From contig NZ_JBFBOG010000002.1 in assembly GCF_040686855.1 (NCBI RefSeq), positions 496,001 through 560,000 of the forward strand: 64,000 nucleotides of DNA, given 5' to 3'. Made by a program: the position numbers and the translations under genes. The notes under the pieces were generated by a model. That model did not search any database. It had not been told where the DNA came from and worked only from the letters and a program-made list of their open reading frames with translations. Positions 45,189 to 54,413 of the stretch are shown piece by piece (within the stretch, counting starts at the first letter, position 1; the number at the start of each line of letters is the position of its first letter). Source of the stretch: Leifsonia sp040686855. Lineage in GTDB: Bacteria; Actinomycetota; Actinomycetes; Actinomycetales; Microbacteriaceae.

Positions 45189-45961
45189 GAAGCGCTCCAG
45201 CCGTGGTCCTCGAGAAATCGCAGACTCTCGGCGAGAGCGTCGAAGACATCGCCGCCGGCGTACCCGTCCATTTCGACGATGCCCAGCGCGCGTGGAGCTG
45301 CGGCCAGGATTCCCGCGACCGGCATCATGCCTGCGCCGAGCGGGAGCTGCTCCGCACCGACCTTGGTCAACGGGCCGTCCTTCACGTGCAGGAACTGCAC
45401 GCGATCGCCTAGCTCCCTCAACAGCTCAATGACATTCACGCCCCCGACAGCAGCCCAGTAGGTGTCGACCTCGAGCACCACCCGAGGATCAAGCCTGTGC
45501 GCGAATCCCAGGAACGAGGGCTCGTCACCCCGCCTGTTCTCGAACTCGTAGGCGTGATTGTGATAGCCGACCGTGAGTCCGTAGGCCCGCGCTTCGTCGG
45601 CGGCGTCGTTCAGGGTGTCGGCGAGGCGGAGAGAGTAGTCAGGGTCGCTCCATGACGCGGCGGAGCTGCTCGGATTGATGACCGTCGTCAGGCCGAGCGT
45701 CGAGGCGGCATCGAAAATCTGCGCCCAGTCCAGGTGTAGGAACGGGGCGTGCCCCACCGGCGCTCGCAAACCGGACCGAGCGAGCGCTTGCGCGAATCGA
45801 GCAGGCTGATCGACGAAGTCGTATAGCTCGACCTCGTGGTACCCGATACCTGCGAGGCGGTCGAGTGTCGCGTCCAGGCTCTGCGCCACAGCGTCGCGGA
45901 CGGTGAAAAGCTGAACGGCCGCGCGCCTGGTCGCGCCGATCAGCCGATCCTGCGCGGTCAT
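45185..45961 (-). CDS. Sugar phosphate isomerase/epimerase-like TIM barrel
   Basis: 258 residues, xylose-isomerase-like barrel: AAVQLFTVRDAVAQSLDATLDRLAGIGYHEVELYDF... TVGYHNHAYEFE... VLEVDTYWAAVGGVN... LHVKDG... GIVEMDGY. Metal ligands are the Glu, Asp, His and Glu of these segments. It could isomerise or epimerise a sugar not handled by the main route. The open frame continues upstream, but the start at 45961 overlaps the previous stop by 4 nt. Confidence 0.82.
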   Translation of the reverse strand: MTAQDRLIGATRRAAVQLFTVRDAVAQSLDATLDRLAGIGYHEVELYDFVDQPARFAQALARSGLRAPVGHAPFLHLDWAQIFDAASTLGLTTVINPSSSAASWSDPDYSLRLADTLNDAADEARAYGLTVGYHNHAYEFENRRGDEPSFLGFAHRLDPRVVLEVDTYWAAVGGVNVIELLRELGDRVQFLHVKDGPLTKVGAEQLPLGAGMMPVAGILAAAPRALGIVEMDGYAGGDVFDALAESLRFLEDHGWSAS

Positions 45962-47214
45962 CCGATCACCCCGAGCGTGAACTTCTTGTCCGGGACGGCA
46001 GGGTCGACGATCTCGAGCGCCGAGAGCTCCGCAGTGGTGATGCGGCGGCCGAGGAGGAAGAACTTCCGGTCCGGGTACCACAGCACGATTCCGTCCTCGG
46101 TCTCGGTGACAGAACTGTAGAGCGACATCCCTTCACGGATCAGCTTCACGCCACCGCTATCCATGAAATAGAACGGATCGGAAAACCACACGGGCTGCTC
46201 GGCTCCTGCCCTGAAACGTCCGCGGGCGAGACAGATCGGGCGCCGATGCGGCTCCCAGTCGGCCGGCACGAATCGTTGGAAGTGCCCATCATGGTTGTGA
46301 TAAAAGAACGCGTACTCGCCGCCCGGTCCCGCGTAGATCGGGCATGGGCTGAGGGGGTGAGGCATCACCGGGCCACCGTCGTGCTGGAGGAGCGGACGCG
46401 GCTCGGTCCAGTTCCGGCCTTCATCCGAGGATTGCGACCAGAACGGGCTCCCCGCGTTGGAACGCATGACGCAGAAGAGACGTCCGTCAGGCAGGGGAAC
46501 GATGCTCGGCTCTTGGAGGACGTACCCGTCTAGGCGCAGCGCGTCCCCGTTCGTCGAGAAGGTCTCCACCTCTAGGTCCTGCGGCTCGGGGTTTCGGTCG
46601 ACATTGGGGAAGCGCAGGAATTCGACGACGGACCCCACTCGATCATCGCCGAGGGCCGGACTCACCCACCGGGTCAGGCCGACGAAGTGCTTGCCGTTGG
46701 AGATGCGTGTGGGCTTCTGCCACACGATGCAATTCGACGGGACTGCAGGGTCGGGGTTGTCCCAGATCGAGCGGGGCAAGTCGAGGGTGGCAGGCTCTGA
46801 CCATGTCTTCCCCACGTCGTCGGAGTAAATCGCTGTCATGACCCCGGTGGTGTGGGTGTAGATGTCGTTGACGCCCGTGTGCCGGCTGAAGACGACGTAG
46901 ATGCGCCCGCGCTCGGAGACGAGTGGGAAACCCCAGCTCGCCATTCCGTTGCCCGTTGACGCGTCGGGCCCAGCGATGGTTGTGGCCTGCGACCAGGTCA
47001 CGCCCTCGTCGAGGCTGTGTGCGAATACGATGTGCTGGTCGTCCGCCCCCTCGATACTGCTTTGTGTCCAGATTGCGATCAGCCCGCTCCCAGGCACTCT
47101 TTCAACAAGGAAGTGCTCGTTCCCGGTCGTTGCTCCCGTGGGATCGGTGCTCGCGGGCGCGAAAACCGTGTAATCGGGTTTCGTGCGTTTAATCTCCGTG
47201 GTCAAGTCCGGCAT
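45958..47214 (-). CDS. Cytosolic sialidase-fold (Asp-box propeller) enzyme
   Basis: 418 residues, six-bladed propeller type. Asp boxes are visible in SLDEGVTWS, SDDVGKTWSEP and SSDEGRNWTEP. No signal peptide is seen. The start at 47214 has GAAGGA upstream. Sialidases need an Arg triad that cannot be placed here with certainty, and sialic-acid catabolic genes are absent. It may therefore be a glycosidase or lyase for the oligosaccharide imported by this regulon. Confidence 0.75.
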   Translation of the reverse strand: MPDLTTEIKRTKPDYTVFAPASTDPTGATTGNEHFLVERVPGSGLIAIWTQSSIEGADDQHIVFAHSLDEGVTWSQATTIAGPDASTGNGMASWGFPLVSERGRIYVVFSRHTGVNDIYTHTTGVMTAIYSDDVGKTWSEPATLDLPRSIWDNPDPAVPSNCIVWQKPTRISNGKHFVGLTRWVSPALGDDRVGSVVEFLRFPNVDRNPEPQDLEVETFSTNGDALRLDGYVLQEPSIVPLPDGRLFCVMRSNAGSPFWSQSSDEGRNWTEPRPLLQHDGGPVMPHPLSPCPIYAGPGGEYAFFYHNHDGHFQRFVPADWEPHRRPICLARGRFRAGAEQPVWFSDPFYFMDSGGVKLIREGMSLYSSVTETEDGIVLWYPDRKFFLLGRRITTAELSALEIVDPAVPDKKFTLGVIG

Positions 47215-47239
47215 GAGCTGTCCTTCGATGTGTTTGTGT

Positions 47240-48070
47240 TCAGTTCTTCTTACACAGTTCGGCTTCGGTGACAAGCCACCGCGCGATCTCATCGACCGCA
47301 GCGTGAAAGCCCACGGAGTCCTGCTCGTCGAGGAATCCGTGGAGGGCGCCGGGGATCTCCGTCAGTACGTGCGGGACCCTGAGTTCGGCAAGCGACGTGG
47401 CGAGCCTCCGTCCTGAGGTTCGGACGGCGTCTAGCTCGGCCGTGATGATAAGAGTGCTCGGGAGGGCAGAGAGCGCCGCCGACCGACCGGGTACGGCTCC
47501 GATCGGAATGTGATTGAGGTCCGTTCCCGTGTATGCCTCGAACATGGCCCCCAATGATCGAGCGGAGATCAGCGTGCGCGGCGGGATCTGCGCCGCGAGC
47601 TGAGGATCCTGCGGGAGGTCCCAATCGAGCACTGGGTAGACAAGCGCTAGCCCGACGGGTCGGGACTCCTCAGCTCGCAGTGCCAGCGTCAGCGCGGCTG
47701 CGAGATTCCCGCCGGCGCTTGCGCCGCCGATGCGGACCTGTTGCGGGTCCAACCCGTACTCCCGGCCGTGGTCGAACACCCAACGCCGCACATGCTTGAG
47801 CTCGACCAACTGTGTGGGATACCGTGCCGCCTCCGACGCGAGCGCGTAGTCGACACAGATCACGGCGTGCCCGGAAATCGTAGAGACCTCCCGAGCGACG
47901 AGGTCGGACTCGATCATGTCGAGGGATCCATGCCGAAAGCCGCCTCCGTGGAGCCATATCAGCGAGCCAAGATCCGCTGCGTCCCCCTCGGGATAGTAGA
48001 TACGCACTTCTACGTCTCGTCCGCCCACGCCGAGCTCAACTCTTGTGAACGAGGTTCCGCTTCGAGCCAT
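47240..48070 (-). CDS. Alpha/beta hydrolase, HSL-type esterase
   Basis: 276 residues. Oxyanion motif HGGGF, nucleophile Ser in GGASAGGNLA, Asp in AELDAVR and His in GALHGF. A sugar-ester deacylase role fits the operon. The start at 48070 has AGGAAGAG upstream; the frame runs further, but into the divergent kinase gene. First gene of the minus-strand operon. Confidence 0.87.
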   Translation of the reverse strand: MARSGTSFTRVELGVGGRDVEVRIYYPEGDAADLGSLIWLHGGGFRHGSLDMIESDLVAREVSTISGHAVICVDYALASEAARYPTQLVELKHVRRWVFDHGREYGLDPQQVRIGGASAGGNLAAALTLALRAEESRPVGLALVYPVLDWDLPQDPQLAAQIPPRTLISARSLGAMFEAYTGTDLNHIPIGAVPGRSAALSALPSTLIITAELDAVRTSGRRLATSLAELRVPHVLTEIPGALHGFLDEQDSVGFHAAVDEIARWLVTEAELCKKN

Positions 48071-48110
48071 TTCTCTTCCTACGAGTGATTTAGTGTGATT
48101 AGTATGACGT
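48071..48110. promoter_or_regulatory. Divergent promoter region of esterase and kinase operons
   Basis: Only 40 bp separate the two starts. GTCATACTA on the minus strand (48108-48100) also occurs on the plus strand at 50502-50510, in the other FadR-controlled gap. It may be both the -10 region and part of the operator. The kinase ATG may be close to leaderless. Confidence 0.5.
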
Positions 48111-49076
48111 ATGAATTCCGATCGGGTCAACCGCTCACAAGGCACTGCCGATCTCCTAGCGGTGGGCGAGGCGATGATCGTTCTGGTGCCCGATCCCATC
48201 GGGCCATTGCGAGCGGCCGCGAGCTTCGCGAGTTCGGTGACCGGCGCAGAGTCCACTGTCGCTCGATACGCTGCGAGGCTCGGGATGAGATCGGCGTGGT
48301 CAGGGGGTGTCGGCGATGACCCATTCGGCGCGCGCATTCTGGCGGAGCTCGCCGCCGATGGAATCGATGTATCGAGAGTTCGGGTGAGCACTGCGCCTAC
48401 GGGCGTGTTCTTCAAGGACCCCGGGCCGACGGGAACTCGCGTTCGGTACTACCGGAAGGGATCTGCGGGCTCGGAGCTGAACCGCCGCTGGTGGGAGTCG
48501 CTCGCCGAGTTGCGCCCCCGCGTAACGCACCTGACCGGGATCACGGCTGCGCTGTCGGAGGGCGCTCTCGATTTCCTCCGTTTCGGCCTTGAGACTCGTC
48601 CGATCCCGAACACCGTCTACTCGTTCGATGTCAACTATCGGCCCGGTCTCTGGAGCACGTCCGAGGCGGCCCCCGTGCTGCGGGCATTGGCCGACAACGC
48701 CGACATCGTCTCCGTCGGTCTCGATGAGGCCAGGGCGCTATGGCGGGTCGACGAGCCGATCGAGGTGAGAGAGCTGCTCCACGGCCCTGAGACCGTCGTC
48801 GTCCGGGACGCGGCGAACGGTGCGTATGTCTTCGCTGGACGCGAGCAGGCCTTCGCGCCAGCGTTGAGCGTCGACGTGGTTGAGCCCGTCGGGGCGGGAG
48901 ATGCGTTCGTCGCCGGCTTCCTGTGGGCCAGGGATAGCGGGCTCGGACTCGCGGAGCAACTCGCGGCGGGGCATATCGTCGCCGCGGTGGCGCTACAAAG
49001 CAGTGCGGATGTGGCGCCGTTCGACGCGCAGACTCTGGAGCTACTGCGTGGATTGGCCGGGAAGGTAAGGCAATGA
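48111..49076 (+). CDS. kdgK: PfkB-family 2-keto-3-deoxy-sugar-acid kinase
   Basis: 321 residues. Ribokinase-type fold: LLAVGEAMIVLVPDPIGPL... GGVGDDPFGARI and the catalytic GAGD in VEPVGAGDAFVAGFL. It phosphorylates 2-keto-3-deoxygluconate or -galactonate with ATP. It overlaps the aldolase gene, giving the last two steps of the De Ley-Doudoroff route. No ribosome site is seen. Confidence 0.87.
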   Translation: MNSDRVNRSQGTADLLAVGEAMIVLVPDPIGPLRAAASFASSVTGAESTVARYAARLGMRSAWSGGVGDDPFGARILAELAADGIDVSRVRVSTAPTGVFFKDPGPTGTRVRYYRKGSAGSELNRRWWESLAELRPRVTHLTGITAALSEGALDFLRFGLETRPIPNTVYSFDVNYRPGLWSTSEAAPVLRALADNADIVSVGLDEARALWRVDEPIEVRELLHGPETVVVRDAANGAYVFAGREQAFAPALSVDVVEPVGAGDAFVAGFLWARDSGLGLAEQLAAGHIVAAVALQSSADVAPFDAQTLELLRGLAGKVRQ

Positions 49077-49681
49077 GGATCGATTTCACCAGTGTCATTG
49101 GCCAGAAGCCCATCATCGCGATCTTGCGCGGAATGGAGTGGGATGTGGCCCGCCCAATCGCGTACGACGTCTGGAAAGCTCGAGTTGGAATCGTCGAGAT
49201 TCCCCTGCAAAGTGATGCTTCGGAACGGCTCTTCGTCCGTCTCGCGGAGCTCGCGAGCGAAATGGGCGAGGTCGTGGGGGCTGGGACCGTGATTTCGCGT
49301 GACGGTGTCGTGCGAGCTCGTCAGCTGGGGGCGGCCTTCACGATCTCGCCGGGCTTCGATCCCGACGTCATGAAGTCGAGCCTTGATCTCGGGATGCCAC
49401 ATCTGCCTGGTGTGGCGACGCCGAGTGAGGTCCAAGCCGCCATGAATCTCGGCGCAACCTGGATGAAGGTATTCCCCGCGGATGCGCTTGGCCCCGAGTG
49501 GTTCACGGCTCTGGCGGGGCCGTTTCCTGAAGCGTCATTTGTCGCCACGGGAGGCATCGACTCGCGGAACGCCGCCGCGTTTATCGAGGCGGGAGCCCGT
49601 GCTCTGGGTGTTGGATCGAGCCTGGGTCGGCCAGGGGAGATCGGGCGGTTGACCGCCGCGATCGCCGGCGCCGACAGGTGA
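49073..49681 (+). CDS. KDPG/KDPGal-type aldolase
   Basis: 202 residues. Schiff-base Lys in WMKVFPADALGPEW, Glu in IVEIPLQSD and VATGGIDSRNA. Cleaves 2-keto-3-deoxy-6-phospho-galactonate or -gluconate to pyruvate and glyceraldehyde 3-phosphate. ATGA overlap with the kinase. It meets the convergent FadR gene without a gap. Confidence 0.9.
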   Translation: MRIDFTSVIGQKPIIAILRGMEWDVARPIAYDVWKARVGIVEIPLQSDASERLFVRLAELASEMGEVVGAGTVISRDGVVRARQLGAAFTISPGFDPDVMKSSLDLGMPHLPGVATPSEVQAAMNLGATWMKVFPADALGPEWFTALAGPFPEASFVATGGIDSRNAAAFIEAGARALGVGSSLGRPGEIGRLTAAIAGADR

Positions 49682-50425
49682 CTACCGCGGGCGGACGGCG
49701 CCGTCGACCTCTTCGTGCGCCCCGGCGAGCAATGTTCTCATCGTCGACTCAGCCCCCGGTCCGTCGCCGGACCGAAGTGAAGCGATGAGCGCGTCATGCA
49801 GATCAAGTCCGCGGCGGGTGCGATCGGTTAGCGGCACGAAGATCGACTCCCGTGCACGCAGCGCAGCCCGGAGAGCGCCCTCGAGGCGGACGAACATCAT
49901 GTTCCCGCTCGCGCGCAGGAGAACGGTGTGGAAAAGAACGTCCGCCTCGGTGAACGCGTGCACATCCCGGGATTCGAGCGCACTCCTCATCATCGACACC
50001 GCGCTCTCAAGGGTCGCGATCAGCGCCGCTGTCTCCGAGGTCGCGGCAAGCTTCGCTGCGATCGGCTCGATCGCCGAGCGCGTCTGGAACAGTTCGGAGA
50101 TCTGCTTCTGACGCTCAGGTCCGAGCAGTCTCCAGTTCAGCACCTGGGGGTCGAGGAAGTTCCAGTTCTCCTGGGAGGTGACCCGAGTCCCGACCCGCGG
50201 ACGCGCCACGATCAGCCCCTTGGTCTCGAGCGCCCGGAAGACTTCGCGGACCACCGAGCGTGACACCCCGAACTCTCCGATGATCCGGTCGGCGGACAGC
50301 GGTTCGCCAGGCGGGAACACGCCGAGGACTATGGACCTGCCGAGCTCCTCGACCAGCTGGTCGAACAGGCGCCCACCATGGTTGGCGACGCGAGACATCG
50401 CCGCCGGGAAGTCTTGGGCGCTCAT
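49682..50425 (-). CDS. Second FadR-type GntR regulator
   Basis: 247 residues from the chosen start (MSAQDF), which has TGGAGG five bases upstream. Winged helix FDQLVEELGRSIVLGVFPPGEPLSADRIIGEFGVSRSVVREVFRALETKGLI and an FCD domain (VLFHTVLLRASGNMM... LHDALIASLRSGD). Longer starts up to 50572 would run into the divergent promoter. Likely the D-galactonate-arm regulator; the DgoR family is of this type. Confidence 0.87.
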   Translation of the reverse strand: MSAQDFPAAMSRVANHGGRLFDQLVEELGRSIVLGVFPPGEPLSADRIIGEFGVSRSVVREVFRALETKGLIVARPRVGTRVTSQENWNFLDPQVLNWRLLGPERQKQISELFQTRSAIEPIAAKLAATSETAALIATLESAVSMMRSALESRDVHAFTEADVLFHTVLLRASGNMMFVRLEGALRAALRARESIFVPLTDRTRRGLDLHDALIASLRSGDGPGAESTMRTLLAGAHEEVDGAVRPR

Positions 50426-50481
50426 CCATGCCTCCAGCCGTTGATCGATCGCATCAATAATACGATTGCGCGTAATCCCCT

Positions 50482-50511
50482 TTGACTTAAAAGTCAGTTT
50501 AGTCATACTAT
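50482..50511 (+). promoter_or_regulatory. Promoter with operator dyad for the galactonate operon
   Basis: TTGACT (50482-50487), 18-bp spacer, TACTAT (50506-50511). The predicted transcript start falls on or next to the ATG at 50518, so a leaderless mRNA is expected. Dyad TGACTT-AA-AAGTCA (50483-50496) overlaps the -35. Confidence 0.7.
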
Positions 50512-50517
50512 TCCGAC

Positions 50518-51468
50518 ATGACCGCCGCCGAATTGGACGATAATGCGCGACCGCGCGTCTTCGTCGGTCCAACGTCTGTCCCTGAGCTTGAGGCCGCCGT
50601 TATCGCCGGCGGGGGCGAGCTCTCAACGCTCGGCGCCGCCGAAGCGATCGTGTACTTCGGTTCCGACGAGCCCGAAGAGCTCCGCGAACTCATCCACGAC
50701 GGAATTGCCTGGGTCCAACTTCCCCACGCGGGCGTCGAGCCGTGGCAGCGCGCAGGGCTGTTCGATCTGCCGGTCGCCTTCACATGCAGTGCTGGACTAT
50801 ACGGCAGACCGGTCGCAGAGCACGTCGTCGCCCTTATGCTCGCCGCCGCGCGGAACCTTCCGCGTCACATCCGGGAACCGCATTGGCAGCAAGACAAGCT
50901 GACGACTCAGGTCGAGGGCGTGACAGCGCTTGTCATCGGCGGTGGGGGCATCACCTCGGCGCTGCTCCCGATGCTCGCAGCGCTGGGCGTGCGGTCCGTA
51001 GTTAGCGCTCAGCACGATGTGCCAGGAGCGGATGAAGTGGTCCCCAGGGAAGCGTTCCGCGAGTGGCTGCCGCGTGTGGAGTACGTAGTCCTCGCGGCGC
51101 CATCGACACCGGAAACACGGCACCTGATATCGAGCGCAGAGCTCGGCCTCATGCGCCAAGACGCCTGGCTGATCAATGTCGGCCGCGGCGATCTCGTCGC
51201 GACCGGCGATCTCGTGACTGCGCTCCGAGCCGGACAAATAGCGGGTGCCGGCCTTGATGTCGTCGACCCCGAACCCCTGCCGGAGGACCACGAGCTCTGG
51301 CACTTTCCCAATGTCATCGTCACCTCCCACTCGGCTAATCCTGAGCGCTCATACTGGCGACTCCTCGCCCAAAGGACAGAACAGAACGTTCGCGCGTTCT
51401 CCCTGCAGCGGGGAGTCGGCAAGACCCTCCTGTTGGCCGGAATGGTCCGCTCGGATCGCGGTTACTGA
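50518..51468 (+). CDS. D-isomer-specific 2-hydroxyacid dehydrogenase
   Basis: 316 residues. Catalytic residues are seen in INVGRGDLV (Arg), DPEPLPEDH (Glu) and IVTSHSANPE (His). The cofactor motif is ALVIGGGGITSALLP, shortened compared with the usual GLGRIG form. It may oxidise or reduce a sugar-derived hydroxyacid. Leads a four-to-five-gene operon with DgoD. Confidence 0.85.
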   Translation: MTAAELDDNARPRVFVGPTSVPELEAAVIAGGGELSTLGAAEAIVYFGSDEPEELRELIHDGIAWVQLPHAGVEPWQRAGLFDLPVAFTCSAGLYGRPVAEHVVALMLAAARNLPRHIREPHWQQDKLTTQVEGVTALVIGGGGITSALLPMLAALGVRSVVSAQHDVPGADEVVPREAFREWLPRVEYVVLAAPSTPETRHLISSAELGLMRQDAWLINVGRGDLVATGDLVTALRAGQIAGAGLDVVDPEPLPEDHELWHFPNVIVTSHSANPERSYWRLLAQRTEQNVRAFSLQRGVGKTLLLAGMVRSDRGY

Positions 51469-51480
51469 GGCCAGGCGACG

Positions 51481-52626
51481 ATGAAAATCACCGCGCTGAC
51501 CACATACCTCGTGGAACCACGATGGCTCTTCCTGAAAATCGACACAGACACCGGCCCGTCCGGTTGGGGCGAGCCCATCGTCGAAGGTCGTGCCCACACG
51601 GTCCGCGCGGCCATCGAGGAGATGGAGGACTACCTGATCGGAACGGATCCACTTCGGATCGAAGACACCTGGCAAGTCCTCACCAAGGGAGGCTTCTACA
51701 GAGGAGGCCCCATCCTTTCGAGCGCGATCTCCGGGATCGATCAGGCGCTCTGGGACATCTACGGCAAGCATGTCGGGCTACCCGTCCACCAGCTGTTGGG
51801 TGGTCGCGTCCGCGACCGGATCCGCACCTACTCCTGGATCGGCGGCGACCATCCGGACGATGTCGCTGCACAGGCGGAACTCAGACGGGACCAAGGATTC
51901 ACCGCTGTGAAGATGAACGCGTCTGGACGTCTTACGGCACATCCGAGCGTTCGAGAGCTGGACGAAATCGTCGAGCGCGTCGCCGCGGTTTCGGATGTCA
52001 TGGGTCGAAGCGGAGGAGTCGCTGTCGACTTCCACGGACGACTTTCGATAGCGGCGGCACGCCAGCTGGCGCAGCTGCTCGAGCCGTTCCAGCCCATGTT
52101 CATCGAAGAGCCCGTTGTGCCGGAGCTCGGAGCTGCTCTCGGTTCGATCGTCGCAGGCACGGTCACCCCCATCGCGACCGGAGAGCGTCTCTACTCCCGG
52201 TGGGACTTCCGGCCGGTTCTCGAAGCCGGTGTGGGGGTCGTTCAGCCCGACCTCTCACATGCGGGAGGAATCTCCGAGTCGCGACGTATTGCCGCCCAAG
52301 CGGAGACCTACGGCGCCCACATAGCACCCCACTGCCCTCTCGGTCCCATCGCCTTCGCTGCCTGCCTGCAGCTCGACTTTGCAACACCGAACTTCCTGAT
52401 CCAGGAGACGAGCCTTGGAATTCACTACAACGTCGGTGCGGACCTGACCAGCTACCTAGTCGACCCCGATGCTTTCCGGTTGCGCGACGGCGCCATCCCG
52501 GTTTGGGAGAAGCCAGGGCTCGGCGTGGACATCGACGAGACGGCGGTTGCGCAAGCTGCCTTGCGCGGTCATCGATGGCGCTCGCCCACATGGCGAACAG
52601 ACGACGGTGCACTCGCTGAATGGTGA
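51481..52626 (+). CDS. dgoD: D-galactonate dehydratase
   Basis: 381 residues, enolase superfamily. DgoD marks are AVKMNASGR, the His in VAVDFHGRLS, metal Glu in FIEEPV and TGERLYSR, and the catalytic His in HIAPHCPLGPIA. It converts D-galactonate to 2-keto-3-deoxygalactonate. The length is normal for DgoD. With the kinase and aldolase it completes the route. Confidence 0.92.
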   Translation: MKITALTTYLVEPRWLFLKIDTDTGPSGWGEPIVEGRAHTVRAAIEEMEDYLIGTDPLRIEDTWQVLTKGGFYRGGPILSSAISGIDQALWDIYGKHVGLPVHQLLGGRVRDRIRTYSWIGGDHPDDVAAQAELRRDQGFTAVKMNASGRLTAHPSVRELDEIVERVAAVSDVMGRSGGVAVDFHGRLSIAAARQLAQLLEPFQPMFIEEPVVPELGAALGSIVAGTVTPIATGERLYSRWDFRPVLEAGVGVVQPDLSHAGGISESRRIAAQAETYGAHIAPHCPLGPIAFAACLQLDFATPNFLIQETSLGIHYNVGADLTSYLVDPDAFRLRDGAIPVWEKPGLGVDIDETAVAQAALRGHRWRSPTWRTDDGALAEW

Positions 52627-52662
52627 CAGCGTTGCAAATCGAACAGTAGAAGGAGGATTTAG

Positions 52663-53751
52663 ATGCAAACGATCGGAGTCGGTGTCATCGGCACCGGAAT
52701 GATCAGCAATCAGTACCTCACGAACTTGACGTCCTTTCGTGGAATGGAGGTCCGTTACCTCGCCGATCTTGATTCCGACCGTGCCCGCGCCCAGGCAGAG
52801 AAGTTCGGCATCGCAAACTCGGGATCATCGAAGGAGCTGCTGGGCAGGGATGACATTGAAATAGTGATCAACTTGACCATTCCGGCCGTACATGCCGAGG
52901 TTTCCGAGTCAATCGTCGCGTCACAAAAGCACGTCTGGAGCGAGAAGCCTCTCGCGACATCCGGCGACAGCGCTCGGGCACTGCTTACCAGGGCCGAAGC
53001 TCAAGGGGTACGAGTCGGATGCGCTCCCGACACTTTCCTCGGTCGCGGAGTACAGCGTGCCCTGCAGCTTATCCGCGACGGAGTCATCGGTGAACCCGTC
53101 TATGCAAACACCGCATTCATGACGCCGGGACCCGAGGTATCGCACCCAAACCCTGAGTTCCTGTTCGCAGCGGGTGGAGGCCCGCTCTTTGACATGGGCC
53201 CGTACTATCTGACCGCGCTAGTCCAAGCACTCGGGCCCATTGCGAGTGTGAACGCCGCAGCCTCGACGTCCAGGGCGCAACGTACGATTCAGGTTGGACC
53301 GCGGGCAGGCACGCCTTTCGATGTGACGACGGCCACTCATTACTCTGCGCAGCTCAAGTTCCGTGGTGGGGTAACAGGCCAATCGGTATTTAGCTTCGAT
53401 TCGGCTCTCGTGCGAACTGGTGTCATCGAGATTACCGGCACCGAGGGAACACTCGTGTTCCCCGACCCCAATCAGTTCGGCGGCGTCCTTCGTCTCTACC
53501 GACCAGGTTCGTTTGAGCCGGAGGAATTCTCTGTGGACTCCGGTGGCCTCACCCGCGGCATCGGCGTTGCCGAGATGGCGGAGGCAATTCGAGAGGATCG
53601 CCCGCACCGAGCCAGCGGCGATCTCGCCTGCCACGTCCTCGACACAATGCTCGCAATAGAGGGTTCTGCGTCCCGACAGAGTCCCATGGTTGTCGAATCA
53701 TCCGCGGCTCCTGCTCCGCTTCTAGCCGGCGGCTGGGATCCACGGAATTGA
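52663..53751 (+). CDS. Gfo/Idh/MocA-family oxidoreductase
   Basis: 362 residues. Rossmann motif GVGVIGTGMISN and EKPLA, with the C-terminal dehydrogenase sheet (GGGPLFDMGPYYLTALVQALG). NAD(P)-dependent action on a sugar; oxidation of galactose to the lactone would fit the operon. AGAAGGAGG lies before the ATG. Confidence 0.87.
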   Translation: MQTIGVGVIGTGMISNQYLTNLTSFRGMEVRYLADLDSDRARAQAEKFGIANSGSSKELLGRDDIEIVINLTIPAVHAEVSESIVASQKHVWSEKPLATSGDSARALLTRAEAQGVRVGCAPDTFLGRGVQRALQLIRDGVIGEPVYANTAFMTPGPEVSHPNPEFLFAAGGGPLFDMGPYYLTALVQALGPIASVNAAASTSRAQRTIQVGPRAGTPFDVTTATHYSAQLKFRGGVTGQSVFSFDSALVRTGVIEITGTEGTLVFPDPNQFGGVLRLYRPGSFEPEEFSVDSGGLTRGIGVAEMAEAIREDRPHRASGDLACHVLDTMLAIEGSASRQSPMVVESSAAPAPLLAGGWDPRN

Positions 53752-54413
53752 AGGTCACGGGCCAGGAGATGACGGCGCATACGTATGTTTTCATCGGTGA
53801 CTCGATCACGGATGCGGGACGCAACCGCGACGACCCCGAATCGCTGGGGCGCGGTTACGTCGCCTGCATCGCGAAAGAGCTCTCATCGTTGGGTGGCGCC
53901 ACGACGCTGACCAATCTGGGCGTCGGCGGCGACCGCGTACGGGACCTGGCTCGTCGGTGGCAGACCCAGGTGCTTGAGATTGACTTTGATCTGATCACGA
54001 TCGCGGTCGGAATCAACGACGTGTGGAGACGGTTCGATAGCGATGATCCGACGGACGACACCTCGTTTGAGCGCGTCTACCGGTCACTTGCGGCGTCCGT
54101 GATTGAACGAGGTAAGCGACTTTCACTCCTCGAACCGTTCTGCCTCGTTTCGCAGGTCGAAAAGCCGACCGAGTGGCTGGCCGAACTGGCCGGCAAACAA
54201 CGGGTCATCGAGCGCATTGCTGCTGATACTGGCGCCACCGTGGTGCGCACGCACAAGATGTTGGCTGCTGCAGCCGACGAGTACGGCGTTGAGGCGATAG
54301 CGCCGGACGGTGTTCACCCAACGCCTCGCGGACATGCGCTGATCGCCCGGGCATGGCTTGAAGCGAATGTGACGCGTGCAATTCAACCGGACGGTTCGCC
54401 ATGCTCCGCCTAG
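53748..54413 (+). CDS. SGNH/GDSL hydrolase
   Basis: 221 residues. Blocks are GDSITDAG (Ser), GVGGDRVRD (Gly), VGINDVW (Asn) and PDGVHPTPRGH (Asp/His). It removes acyl groups from sugars in many carbohydrate operons; no signal peptide is seen. TTG at 53748 overlaps the previous stop; ATG at 53769 is the alternative but AGGAG touches it. Confidence 0.83.
   Translation: MKVTGQEMTAHTYVFIGDSITDAGRNRDDPESLGRGYVACIAKELSSLGGATTLTNLGVGGDRVRDLARRWQTQVLEIDFDLITIAVGINDVWRRFDSDDPTDDTSFERVYRSLAASVIERGKRLSLLEPFCLVSQVEKPTEWLAELAGKQRVIERIAADTGATVVRTHKMLAAAADEYGVEAIAPDGVHPTPRGHALIARAWLEANVTRAIQPDGSPCSA

Noticed and set aside
46056..46075. A 12-base match to the composite element (ACCGGAAGTTCT) on the minus strand
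   Set aside because: It lies inside the sialidase-fold gene, encodes conserved protein, lacks the rest of the 17-mer and has no GCGCGCCA partner.
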